This document shows positions 1-6,302 of a DNA stretch of 6,302 nucleotides, one piece after another. Under the pieces are notes generated by a model. The model searched no databases. It saw nothing but the letters and a program-made list of their open reading frames with translations, and was not told where the DNA came from. Position numbers and translations under genes: made by a program. The stretch's first letter is position 1. Each line of letters opens with the position of its first letter. Source of the DNA: Methanobacterium sp. (GTDB lineage Archaea > Methanobacteriota > Methanobacteria > Methanobacteriales > Methanobacteriaceae); assembly GCA_012838205.1 (NCBI GenBank), contig DUPR01000013.1:1-6302 (forward strand), in the 5' to 3' direction.

Positions 1-19
1 AAACTCTACCCGCTTTTCT

Positions 20-1303
20 TTAATATCCTATTTGACGACTAACCCTTAATGCAAGGGCTGCTGTTAAAAGAATTGTTGGCAAACCCTGAGATTTGGGGGC
101 CAGAGACAAATCAGCAACCCACAACCCCTCAGGCAAACAAGATGGTTTCATCTCAGGCACATCTTTTTTTCCAAGGGGCACTGTGCCACCAAGATGCCCC
201 CCATTATGAACTCCCCTAACAAAAGGACCAGAAACACCAGCGCCTTCCATAACTTCCTTGGCCTGTTTTATTGCAATATGCAGCCGATCATGGTCGTGTT
301 CAGTGAGTGACTTTCTAATTTTACCATCAGCACAAACCTTACCTTTTTCTGTATCAGCTAATTTTACCATTAAACCAACCCTGTCTTCTATTTTAACATT
401 CCTCCAGGGCTTATGGAAAAAATGAGATAAAATATCAGGATATGGGGAGAGAATATAATCTTTATGTGAGGTATACCATGCCATGGGTGGTTCTTCAATC
501 TGCCGCGCACCAGGTAAAACTCCACCTAAAGTTAAAACAATATCTGCCCATAAATTATCCTCTGCTTTTAGTCCAGAGTTTTTAAGTATCTGGGCAGTTC
601 CAATAGCTCCAGCCGAGAGAATAATCACATCAGCCATATATCTTGTTTTCCTACCACCTGATTGTACTATAACTCCAGTTGCTTTTCTATCCTCTAAAAT
701 TACTTTGATAACTGGAGATCTGCATTTAAGAACTGCACCTTTCTGGACTGCTTCTTTAAGGAATTTAGTAGAATCCCAACGCGCCCCACGATCACAACCC
801 AACTCACATAGGCCACAAAATTGGCAACGACTAATTTTAACAGCTTTAGGTGTTGGTTGGGGGTTCAAACCCATATTTTCGGCTGATCGATACATTTTTC
901 GTGTCACAGGCCTCCAAACGTCCATAGGAATGGGTTTTGGGTCAATTTCATCTAATAATTCATCATATTCTCTAGTTAAATCCAATCCTATCTCTTTTAA
1001 ACCTCGATCTGCTCTCACCAGATTCCCACAAGATAACACTGTGGAACCACCAGTTGTAAGTCCCCTTACCAGTATTAGTTCCGGGGATGATTGTTGCATG
1101 TTCATTGGTGGGAAAAAATGTTTAAAAGTTTTTCCACCTCCAAGAAGTCCGAAACGGCGAAGAGGTTCAGCCCAGGATAAGTGTCGGGTGAATGGTTTGA
1201 AAGGGGATCCAGCTTCCAATATTAATACTTCAAAACCACTAGATTGAAGTTCACGCGCTGCAGTAGCCCCTCCAGCACCACTACCCACAACTATGGCTTT
1301 CAT
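20..1303 (-). CDS. GMC-type FAD-dependent oxidoreductase with four-cysteine motif
   Basis: Predicted soluble flavoprotein of the glucose-methanol-choline oxidoreductase superfamily, which oxidises alcohols, aldehydes or sterol-like substrates. It opens with a dinucleotide-binding fold: GSGAGG at residues 7-12 and the ribose-binding acid E30 in LILEAG. The FAD-contacting RGLTTGGST lies at 80-88 and a second GMC-like signature, [12 protein letters not shown], at 229-240. The C-terminal HLGGTVPLG (370-378) and VADLS (396-400) match the cholesterol-oxidase-like end of the family, with H370 as candidate catalytic base. C160, C163, C166 and C170 form CxxCxxCxxxC, a spacing used by 4Fe-4S ferredoxins; related GMC proteins keep only some of these cysteines. 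At 427 residues it is shorter than the usual 500-600, and the usual GxNP near the C-terminus reads GLPT (407-410). The start overlaps the upstream stop as ATGA, so it is the last operon gene. The family call is firm; the substrate is unknown. Confidence 0.88.
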   Translation of the reverse strand: MKAIVVGSGAGGATAARELQSSGFEVLILEAGSPFKPFTRHLSWAEPLRRFGLLGGGKTFKHFFPPMNMQQSSPELILVRGLTTGGSTVLSCGNLVRADRGLKEIGLDLTREYDELLDEIDPKPIPMDVWRPVTRKMYRSAENMGLNPQPTPKAVKISRCQFCGLCELGCDRGARWDSTKFLKEAVQKGAVLKCRSPVIKVILEDRKATGVIVQSGGRKTRYMADVIILSAGAIGTAQILKNSGLKAEDNLWADIVLTLGGVLPGARQIEEPPMAWYTSHKDYILSPYPDILSHFFHKPWRNVKIEDRVGLMVKLADTEKGKVCADGKIRKSLTEHDHDRLHIAIKQAKEVMEGAGVSGPFVRGVHNGGHLGGTVPLGKKDVPEMKPSCLPEGLWVADLSLAPKSQGLPTILLTAALALRVSRQIGY

Positions 1304-1914
1304 TTAGCATCATCCTCAAATTGGATTGATGCCATACAACAGGAAGCCCCATCTGTCATACGTTCAGTGAAATTCATTTTAATATGTGGGTTTAATCCCT
1401 GCACTACACCTTCATCAGCACCACTTAGAACCTTACAAGTATCACTGGTGTAATATTTAGATAAACTACAGTGATTAACCACCAGGAACATGCCATTTTC
1501 ATATTCTTTTACACGGAACTCTATTCCCAACACTTTATACAGTATCTTGGCAGCAGTGATCAGATCTTCTAAGCTATTTCCCACTCCCAAAAGTTTCCTG
1601 AATTTCTTTCCCAATAACAAACCTTCATTAAACATGGTTTTGTACCCTAGTTCCATTGCATGTTCATGACCTAAAGCTTTGATCAACTCTTCCGTCTTTT
1701 CATTATGTATGATGGCCATATCTCTTCTTCTATCCTCAATATTCCCGGTTAAAACTATGGCTGATGCTTTGTCACATTTTGCATCAGAATTTTCTGAATC
1801 ATCTAATAACTTATCCAAGCCGGAAATGGTGTATTTAGCCAATTCATCTAACCCTTTCTTTTGAAACTTTTTTGGCGTCCACCAAGATAAAAACCGTAAT
1901 TTAAATCCCATCAT
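1300..1914 (-). CDS. small cysteine-containing protein, ATC-hydrolase-like / V4R-like (tentative)
   Basis: Cytoplasmic protein of 204 residues with no signal peptide or membrane segment. The N-terminal half is helical and charged. The C-terminal half contains NHCSLSKYY (147-155), C160, an aspartate-glycine step (DEG, 167-169), GLNPHIK (173-179) and [10 protein letters not shown] (184-193). This arrangement of a Cys after a strand, a second Cys about 11 residues on, then an Arg...Gly...Cys turn resembles proteins annotated as L-2-amino-thiazoline-4-carboxylic acid hydrolase, and more loosely the V4R small-molecule-binding fold. I recognise the pattern, not an orthologue, so hydrolase activity is not claimed; ligand binding or a thiol-based role fits equally well. 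It lies between the acyl ligase/reductase gene (14-base overlap) and the GMC gene (4-base overlap). Two ATGs are adjacent: the second, at 1911, sits 5 bases from GGAGGT and may be the true start, giving 203 residues. Confidence 0.75.
   Translation of the reverse strand: MMGFKLRFLSWWTPKKFQKKGLDELAKYTISGLDKLLDDSENSDAKCDKASAIVLTGNIEDRRRDMAIIHNEKTEELIKALGHEHAMELGYKTMFNEGLLLGKKFRKLLGVGNSLEDLITAAKILYKVLGIEFRVKEYENGMFLVVNHCSLSKYYTSDTCKVLSGADEGVVQGLNPHIKMNFTERMTDGASCCMASIQFEDDAK
1314..1317 (-). promoter_or_regulatory. weak Shine-Dalgarno site of the GMC oxidoreductase gene
   Basis: GAGG lies 10 bases before the ATG at 1303, within the 3' end of the small cysteine-protein gene. The spacing is long; the ATGA stop/start overlap at 1303-1300 suggests translational coupling as the main route of initiation. 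Confidence 0.4.
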
Positions 1915-4705
1915 CTACCTCCTCATGGCCAAAATGTAAAATAAGGTTTTCTGGCTTTTTAAGGTAGTTATTGGGATTTTTAATGTAAATTGAATCAATC
2001 ACATTCTGATAACGTTTGGTTATGATCTTTCTTTTAAGTTTCATATTAGCAGTTAACTCCCCTCCATTAATGGAAAGATCATCAGAAAGAATAACCCATT
2101 TTTTAACTTGTTCAGGGTGTGAAAGATGATTGTTAAATTCATTGATGCTCTTAGATATTTTTTCAGGGTTGTAATCACTATCTGCCCATAAAAGACTACT
2201 TAAGTAAGGTTTACCTTCGCCCACCAGCATCACTTCATTAACACCAGGAGTATCACGCAGCAAAGCCTCTATACGGAGGGGATCAATACTTTTACCATAT
2301 GAATTGATTATTAGTTCTTTTTTCCTACCAGTAATTACCAAGCTCCCTTCAGATGTTAAATATCCAAGATCACCAGTTTTCAGCCACCCATCCTCCATGG
2401 GTGGGTTGGAATCTGTTTTGAAGTAACCTAGAGTTACTTGGGGTCCTTTTACCAATATTTCTCCATCTTCATCTGTCCTTATCTTGGTTTCAGGGAGAGG
2501 TTCACCAACAGTACCTATCTTGTTTTTCCCTTTACGATTAAGGGTTACCAGAGGTGCTTCAGTCAATCCATATGCGTTATGGATCTCTATCCCAAAATCA
2601 TGGTAATCATTGATCATTTGGGAGCTTGAGGTGGCAGAGCCTACAATAAGTTGTGCACAATGGTTAAGCCCGGCTTTTCTAAGGAATGAACGCTTTATTA
2701 ATGGTTTTAGTATTGTTTTTAATATTCCCTCTTTCATGTGGAGACAATGACCACCCCAAAACGAACTTTTCAATATTTTCCATAATTTTTCATAGAAACG
2801 GGGTACTGAGAAGAAAATAGTGGGTTTGACTTTAGGCAGAGATATTGCCAGATCATGAAAATTTTCTAAAAAGTAGATTTTTATGGATGCCGGCGCATAA
2901 TATGGGGAAAATGTACCTAAAATTCCTTCAACCACATGATTCATAGGTAAAAATGATAAATATCTAACATCACTATTCCGGTCCTTCCATGGGGGTAATG
3001 ATGCCATACTTTCAGCCATCCAGACTAGATGATGATGGTTAAAGCTAACTCCCTTGGGTTTGCCAGTGGTGCCAGAAGTGTAACGGATGGTGGCCAATTC
3101 ATTGAATTCAACTGGAGCTTGGATATTTTCCGGGTTAATTTTAGAGTTTTTCCCATTTTCCAGGAATTTTTGCCAAGGAAGAACTGTTTCTGGAATCTTT
3201 TGATCTTCTCTGCAGAATGAAATCATCTCTAGTTCAAGATCAAGCTCATTTAAACGTTTCATCAAGTGAGAAGATCCAATAAACAATACTTTAGCTTGAC
3301 ATGCCTTTAGAATATTTTCTATTTCAACAGGAGGACTGGTGTAATAAAGGGGAACACTAACTGCTCCTAAAAGTCCTACTGCCACTTCCACTGTTAGGTA
3401 ACGAGTGCTGTTAAAACCTACAATGGCCACACGATCTCCTTTTTCCAATTTCATTACTTTAAGAGAGTTTAAAGCAGCAATAATGTCGTTTTCAAGTCTG
3501 TCAACGGGTTTATTCCGGGGTTTACCATCAATCACATCATAATATTTCACGGGATAGCTTCGGCTTTTCAGACGATATAAAACTTGTTCGTGTACTGTGC
3601 GTTCTGAACGGTGAAAAAACCCATGATAAACAGCAAAATTTAGTAAATTTGGCAAGTATTCCTTCCAATCCAGCGGGCATGGTTGCCAATATTCTCTAAT
3701 ATTATCTTGATTAAAAACACGATTCTCATCCAAATATGGTGCCAGAGTAATTAGAATATTAAAAATACCTCTAGTATTATCTTTACGTGCAAATGATGAT
3801 AATTTTCTAACTATTAATGAGATAGGGATAAAAATTGGGTGGGGAAGTTTGACATCGAGCTCAGTTATGGCCCATTTACGCACTTCTTCCAATAACTCTC
3901 GGATGTTGGGAAGATTAGAGTGGGGAGTAGTTAGATGAAAAGTTTTCCCACTAACTTGTGGATTGAAGGTTAAATTAGACACTGCACTAGCAACATAATC
4001 CACAGGAACCATATTCATAATTAAGAAGGGGCTTGTGGGTATTAAACGGAGTTTTCCAGTTAGATAAAGTCTTAATAAGGCATAAATTGTATTAAACGTT
4101 TTTATTTCACCTGTTTTAGAATCTCCGACTATCATTCCCGGCCTGAAAATAACAAAAGGCAAACCTGATTCTCGAACAGTTTGCTCAGCCTCATATTTGC
4201 TCTCTTCGTAGTTACTCCAAAAACCATCTTTTCCACTTAGTTCGTCTTCTCTTATTATTCCATCTCGTTTTCCAGCAACATAAGCGGTTGATATATGGGA
4301 AAATCCTTCAAAATGGCTATTTTTCGTAGCTTGATGTGCAATTTTTATCAAGTTACGTGTTCCTTGTAAGTTGGTCTTGCGAAGTTCTTCTAAGGGGGTG
4401 TGTAGACGAAGATCAGCTGCAGTGTGGATGATGTGACTTAAGTTTGAAACTACTTTTTTGAAATCATCTTCATTCAATCCAAGATTTTTTTTAGTAATAT
4501 CTCCGGGCAGTACTTCTACTTTATCTTGCAGTGATTCTATAAGTTCGGGCCAGTCATACCATGCTCGCTTCAAACGCTCTAGAGCGTTGGATTTATTTTT
4601 TGCACGGATAATAGTGATTATCTTAATTTCAGGATTGGAGATTAATTGACGAGCTATTTGTGTACCTAAAAATCCATTTGCTCCTGTGAGTAATACTCGT
4701 TTCAT
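1901..4705 (-). CDS. thioester-reductase-like SDR domain fused to AMP-forming acyl ligase
   Basis: Two enzymes in one 934-residue chain. Residues 1 to about 365 are an extended SDR of the Lys2/CAR reductase and fatty acyl reductase type: TGANGFLG at 7-14 binds NAD(P), GDI follows at 68-70, HISTAYVAG at 137-145, the catalytic pair Y166 and K170 lies in YEESK, and FRPGMIVGD is at 187-195. Residues about 370-910 are a full adenylate-forming domain close to long-chain acyl-CoA synthetases: [11 protein letters not shown] at 542-552, YGLTE at 712-716, GWLKTGDLG at 773-781, TGRKKE at 792-797, and catalytic K889 in LTANMKLKR. Expected activities are ATP-dependent acid activation and NAD(P)H reduction of the acyl thioester. 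The order is reductase then ligase, the reverse of carboxylic acid reductases, and I see no carrier-protein domain or phosphopantetheine serine between them. First gene of the operon, preceded by GGTGAT. The substrate is unknown; a fatty or isoprenoid acid is inferred. Confidence 0.92.
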   Translation of the reverse strand: MKRVLLTGANGFLGTQIARQLISNPEIKIITIIRAKNKSNALERLKRAWYDWPELIESLQDKVEVLPGDITKKNLGLNEDDFKKVVSNLSHIIHTAADLRLHTPLEELRKTNLQGTRNLIKIAHQATKNSHFEGFSHISTAYVAGKRDGIIREDELSGKDGFWSNYEESKYEAEQTVRESGLPFVIFRPGMIVGDSKTGEIKTFNTIYALLRLYLTGKLRLIPTSPFLIMNMVPVDYVASAVSNLTFNPQVSGKTFHLTTPHSNLPNIRELLEEVRKWAITELDVKLPHPIFIPISLIVRKLSSFARKDNTRGIFNILITLAPYLDENRVFNQDNIREYWQPCPLDWKEYLPNLLNFAVYHGFFHRSERTVHEQVLYRLKSRSYPVKYYDVIDGKPRNKPVDRLENDIIAALNSLKVMKLEKGDRVAIVGFNSTRYLTVEVAVGLLGAVSVPLYYTSPPVEIENILKACQAKVLFIGSSHLMKRLNELDLELEMISFCREDQKIPETVLPWQKFLENGKNSKINPENIQAPVEFNELATIRYTSGTTGKPKGVSFNHHHLVWMAESMASLPPWKDRNSDVRYLSFLPMNHVVEGILGTFSPYYAPASIKIYFLENFHDLAISLPKVKPTIFFSVPRFYEKLWKILKSSFWGGHCLHMKEGILKTILKPLIKRSFLRKAGLNHCAQLIVGSATSSSQMINDYHDFGIEIHNAYGLTEAPLVTLNRKGKNKIGTVGEPLPETKIRTDEDGEILVKGPQVTLGYFKTDSNPPMEDGWLKTGDLGYLTSEGSLVITGRKKELIINSYGKSIDPLRIEALLRDTPGVNEVMLVGEGKPYLSSLLWADSDYNPEKISKSINEFNNHLSHPEQVKKWVILSDDLSINGGELTANMKLKRKIITKRYQNVIDSIYIKNPNNYLKKPENLILHFGHEEVDDGI
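1917..1922 (-). promoter_or_regulatory. Shine-Dalgarno site inside the ligase/reductase 3' end
   Basis: GGAGGT is the strongest ribosome-binding site in the window and lies within the last codons of the upstream gene. It is 2 bases from the first ATG (1914) and 5 bases from the second ATG (1911), so the spacing favours the second as the start of the small cysteine protein. Its placement implies independent re-initiation at good efficiency rather than reliance on coupling alone. Confidence 0.65.
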
Positions 4706-4827
4706 TCAATCACCAAATTTTCCTTGAATAAATGATTCTAAAAGTAAAATATGGCCTATGATTGTTATTTTCATAATTTTATCTTCATTTTTTCTAATAA
4801 TAATATTCCATCTTCGATTATTAAGTT
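4706..4827 (-). promoter_or_regulatory. intergenic spacer, probable promoter region of the ligase/reductase operon
   Basis: This 122-base AT-rich spacer is the only sizeable gap between genes in the window. Read on the minus strand, the best TATA-like element is ATATTTTA at 4752-4745. Initiation about 25 bases downstream would fall near 4722 and leave a short leader carrying the GGTGAT site, which fits archaeal promoter geometry. The bases just upstream of that element are not the purine-rich BRE one would like, so the call is weak. A second AT element near 4804-4796 is less TATA-like. No T-run typical of archaeal termination follows the pyruvyl transferase stop on the minus strand, so readthrough from the upstream block cannot be excluded. 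Confidence 0.35.
4709..4714 (-). promoter_or_regulatory. Shine-Dalgarno site of the ligase/reductase gene
   Basis: GGTGAT lies 3 bases before the ATG at 4705. It matches the 3' half of the extended archaeal Shine-Dalgarno consensus GGAGGTGAT, which explains the short spacing. It supports this start, which also places the SDR nucleotide-binding motif at the very N-terminus as expected. Confidence 0.6.
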
Positions 4828-6075
4828 CTATAACATCAGCATGCCTTTTGTTTGTAGAAACTTGCCAAGTATGATCCGGTTCTTTTGAGATAGACTTAAC
4901 TGTTCTTGGAACCCTTTCTTCAAAACATCTTTCTGCAAATTATTATTTCCTAAAAGTAAACGTACCTTTTCTTGAATATCTTCCCATATGTTGGGGGCAT
5001 CGTGGCTTATAAAGTAGTCTTGGTATAGGTTGAGGTCATGGTACAGTGAAGTGAGTCTGGGATCATGACCCACTGCTATCTGGGGAACACCGGCACTAAG
5101 GGATAAAACTGCAGAATGGTAACGGGAGGTAAGCAATAAATCCAGTTTGCAAAGTATAGAAGTCATCTGCGAAGCATTGTATTTTCTGGAGGAAAAAACT
5201 CTGCAATGATCCTTATTTTTCATATTTCGATGAATTTCTTCAGCTAGGGGTTGATCCAGTTCTTCCATACATATAAGGGCAACATTTTTTCCATATTCTC
5301 CTATTATCTGGTCTGCTATCTTACTCCAACCTTTAATCAGCTTTTCACGAATTTTCATCCGATTATTTGAGCGTGAGAAATAATACGGCCATTTGTAAAG
5401 GTTTTCTTTCCTTCCCCATGGACGGATTACCACTGGCCAGAGAGAAAAATCAACCATAGCTAAGCCTACAATTCCATTATTTTCAACTTCCGGCCATATT
5501 TTTTCCATCAAATTTTGGTCATCAGGTTCTATTTGGAAGTTGAAAGCACAATCTGCAGTAGATGTGATTGGACTGGTTACTCCAATATTTTTAAGTCTTC
5601 TAGCAGCGTGTTTAGTTCGAGTAATTATTAGATCAGTTTTACTGGCTTCCTTTCTAACAAGCCAATTATTGAAGCGAGATAATTTCCCTGCATCTACAGC
5701 ATAAGCAATGCAGGGTTTTTTTTGTTTATATGCACTATGGGTAGCCCAAAGGAATGCCCAGAGAAGTGCAGAAGTCCAAGTGTCCATGTAACAGCTTCCT
5801 TCAACCAGCAGTACCAGGTCATGTTTTTTTACGAGGCGGTTAATGGAAATGAAGAAGACTGCGGGAATAGGTGCGATGTGCAACTGTTTATCTTCTTTTA
5901 GATAACGGTGCAGATTTTCTTGGTTGAGGGTGGGAACTGTGATTTCTACTTGTGGGCCCAGTATGCTCTGAATATCCTCAATTATAGAAAGTAATCTGGC
6001 TTCAGATCCAGTGTTGTTGGCACCATTGTATCCCACCAGCAGAACTTTAAGATGTTGGTTGTTAGTTTCACTCAT
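4828..6075 (-). CDS. polysaccharide pyruvyl transferase family protein
   Basis: Protein of 415 residues, the normal size for the family, which includes CsaB-like enzymes that add ketal pyruvate to cell-surface sugars and fold like GT-B glycosyltransferases. The N-terminal glycine/asparagine motif is [14 protein letters not shown] at 15-28. EGSCYMD (92-98) stands where family members usually have a GGG-type loop, TADCAF is at 173-178, and the best-conserved block, [15 protein letters not shown], covers 317-331 with R318 and H320. HDPRLTSLY (337-345) follows. There is no signal peptide or clear transmembrane segment, so a cytoplasmic or membrane-associated role in building envelope glycans is likely. 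The start is supported by AGGA 7 bases upstream. It follows the partial upstream gene after 9 bases and is probably cotranscribed with it. Whether it transfers pyruvate, and to what sugar, cannot be told from sequence; several members of this fold are not proven pyruvyl transferases. Confidence 0.88.
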   Translation of the reverse strand: MSETNNQHLKVLLVGYNGANNTGSEARLLSIIEDIQSILGPQVEITVPTLNQENLHRYLKEDKQLHIAPIPAVFFISINRLVKKHDLVLLVEGSCYMDTWTSALLWAFLWATHSAYKQKKPCIAYAVDAGKLSRFNNWLVRKEASKTDLIITRTKHAARRLKNIGVTSPITSTADCAFNFQIEPDDQNLMEKIWPEVENNGIVGLAMVDFSLWPVVIRPWGRKENLYKWPYYFSRSNNRMKIREKLIKGWSKIADQIIGEYGKNVALICMEELDQPLAEEIHRNMKNKDHCRVFSSRKYNASQMTSILCKLDLLLTSRYHSAVLSLSAGVPQIAVGHDPRLTSLYHDLNLYQDYFISHDAPNIWEDIQEKVRLLLGNNNLQKDVLKKGFQEQLSLSQKNRIILGKFLQTKGMLML

Positions 6076-6082
6076 CTTTAAT

Positions 6083-6086
6083 TCCT
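6083..6086 (-). promoter_or_regulatory. Shine-Dalgarno site of the pyruvyl transferase gene
   Basis: AGGA overlaps the TAG stop codon of the upstream partial gene and is 7 bases from the ATG at 6075. The position supports the chosen start and the cotranscription of the two genes. Confidence 0.5.
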
Positions 6087-6302
6087 ATGGATTTTTTTCT
6101 TCTCCTGGTCCCAAATCTCTCATCATAAAGAAGATTACCTTCAAAAGGATTCCAGTCAAAGCTTTGGTTAAAAAACCTATCTGGACGGGATAATAGTATT
6201 CCTTACCTGAGTAGAAATTGTAATCTGCAGGCAGATACTCATTCGCATTCTGGGATATAGTTTGGACTATACGAAAACCCATGTAATCTTTTAAACCAAC
6301 AC
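6085..6302 (-). CDS. 3' end of an unrecognised gene (partial, enters from the right edge)
   Basis: The reading frame is open to the window edge and ends in TAG, giving 71 visible residues. An internal ATG at 6282 exists, but the frame continues upstream without a stop (VGLKDY before it) and no convincing Shine-Dalgarno site precedes that ATG, so I treat this as the C-terminus of a longer protein. The visible part has an aromatic stretch, [15 protein letters not shown], then a hydrophobic amphipathic run ([20 protein letters not shown]) and a charged tail ending PGEEKNP. The run could be a membrane-associated helix. I do not recognise the family. Its stop codon overlaps the ribosome-binding site of the pyruvyl transferase gene, so the two are probably one transcription unit and may share an envelope-related role. 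Confidence 0.6.
   Translation of the reverse strand, partial: VGLKDYMGFRIVQTISQNANEYLPADYNFYSGKEYYYPVQIGFLTKALTGILLKVIFFMMRDLGPGEEKNP

Noticed and set aside
483..1247. 254-codon open frame on the plus strand opposite the GMC oxidoreductase gene
   Set aside because: Its product is rich in Ser/Pro/Ile/Thr without recognisable motifs, and the opposite strand carries clear FAD-binding and GMC signatures. It is an antisense shadow.
1244..1864. Plus-strand frames at 1244-1453 and 1679-1864
   Set aside because: Both lie opposite the small cysteine-protein and GMC genes, and neither translation shows a domain.
2438..4649. Plus-strand frames of about 63 codons at 2438, 3029 and 4458
   Set aside because: Each lies wholly opposite conserved coding sequence of the ligase/reductase gene.
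4795..4823. Inverted repeat TAATAAT / ATTATTA just after the pyruvyl transferase stop, considered as a terminator
   Set aside because: The stem is 7 bases of A/T only with a loop of 12 or more, and no T-run follows on the minus strand; expected by chance in such AT-rich sequence.
5716..5723. Run of eight T (A8 in the coding strand) in the pyruvyl transferase gene, considered as a frameshift site
   Set aside because: The frame reads through normally as KQKKP and family motifs lie on both sides in the same frame, so no shift is needed.
6011..6193. 60-codon plus-strand frame across the junction of the pyruvyl transferase and partial genes
   Set aside because: It is opposite the well-conserved N-terminal motif of the pyruvyl transferase, and the product looks like a reverse translation shadow.
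1..6302. CRISPR arrays, tRNA or rRNA genes, insertion sequences and long repeats
   Set aside because: No regularly spaced repeats, tRNA-like cloverleaf, transposase motifs or terminal inverted repeats were found by reading; nearly all bases are in the five coding regions.

Overview
The window is AT-rich, compact, and coded entirely on the minus strand. It reads most like an archaeal genome, probably a methanogen of the Methanobacterium type. The support is Shine-Dalgarno sites of the GGAGG / GGTGAT form, short or overlapping gene junctions, frequent ATA codons and the family content. No taxonomic marker gene is present, so this placement is an inference; an anaerobic bacterium is not excluded.

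Two blocks are visible, both read right to left. The first (about 6302 to 4828) holds the 3' end of an unrecognised gene and, 9 bases on, a 415-residue polysaccharide pyruvyl transferase family protein. A 122-base spacer (4706-4827) follows; it is the only gap of any size and the likely promoter region of the second block.

The second block (4705 to 20) is a three-gene operon with overlapping ends. It encodes a 934-residue fusion of an N-terminal NAD(P)-dependent thioester-reductase/acyl-reductase-like SDR domain to a C-terminal AMP-forming acyl ligase; a 204-residue cysteine-containing protein resembling the ATC-hydrolase/V4R-like families; and a compact 427-residue FAD-dependent GMC-type oxidoreductase with a four-cysteine cluster motif. 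The junctions are a 14-base overlap with a strong internal Shine-Dalgarno site and a 4-base ATGA overlap, so the three products are probably made together.

Taken together, the operon suggests carboxylate chemistry: ATP-dependent activation of a (probably long or hydrophobic) acid, NAD(P)H reduction of the activated acyl group to aldehyde or alcohol, and a flavin enzyme acting on an alcohol, aldehyde or alkene of the same molecule. In an archaeon, whose membrane lipids are isoprenoid ethers, the substrate is not obvious. The operon is the main candidate here for an undescribed pathway. The pyruvyl transferase points to cell-envelope or glycan modification nearby, but the spacer means a link between the two blocks is not established.
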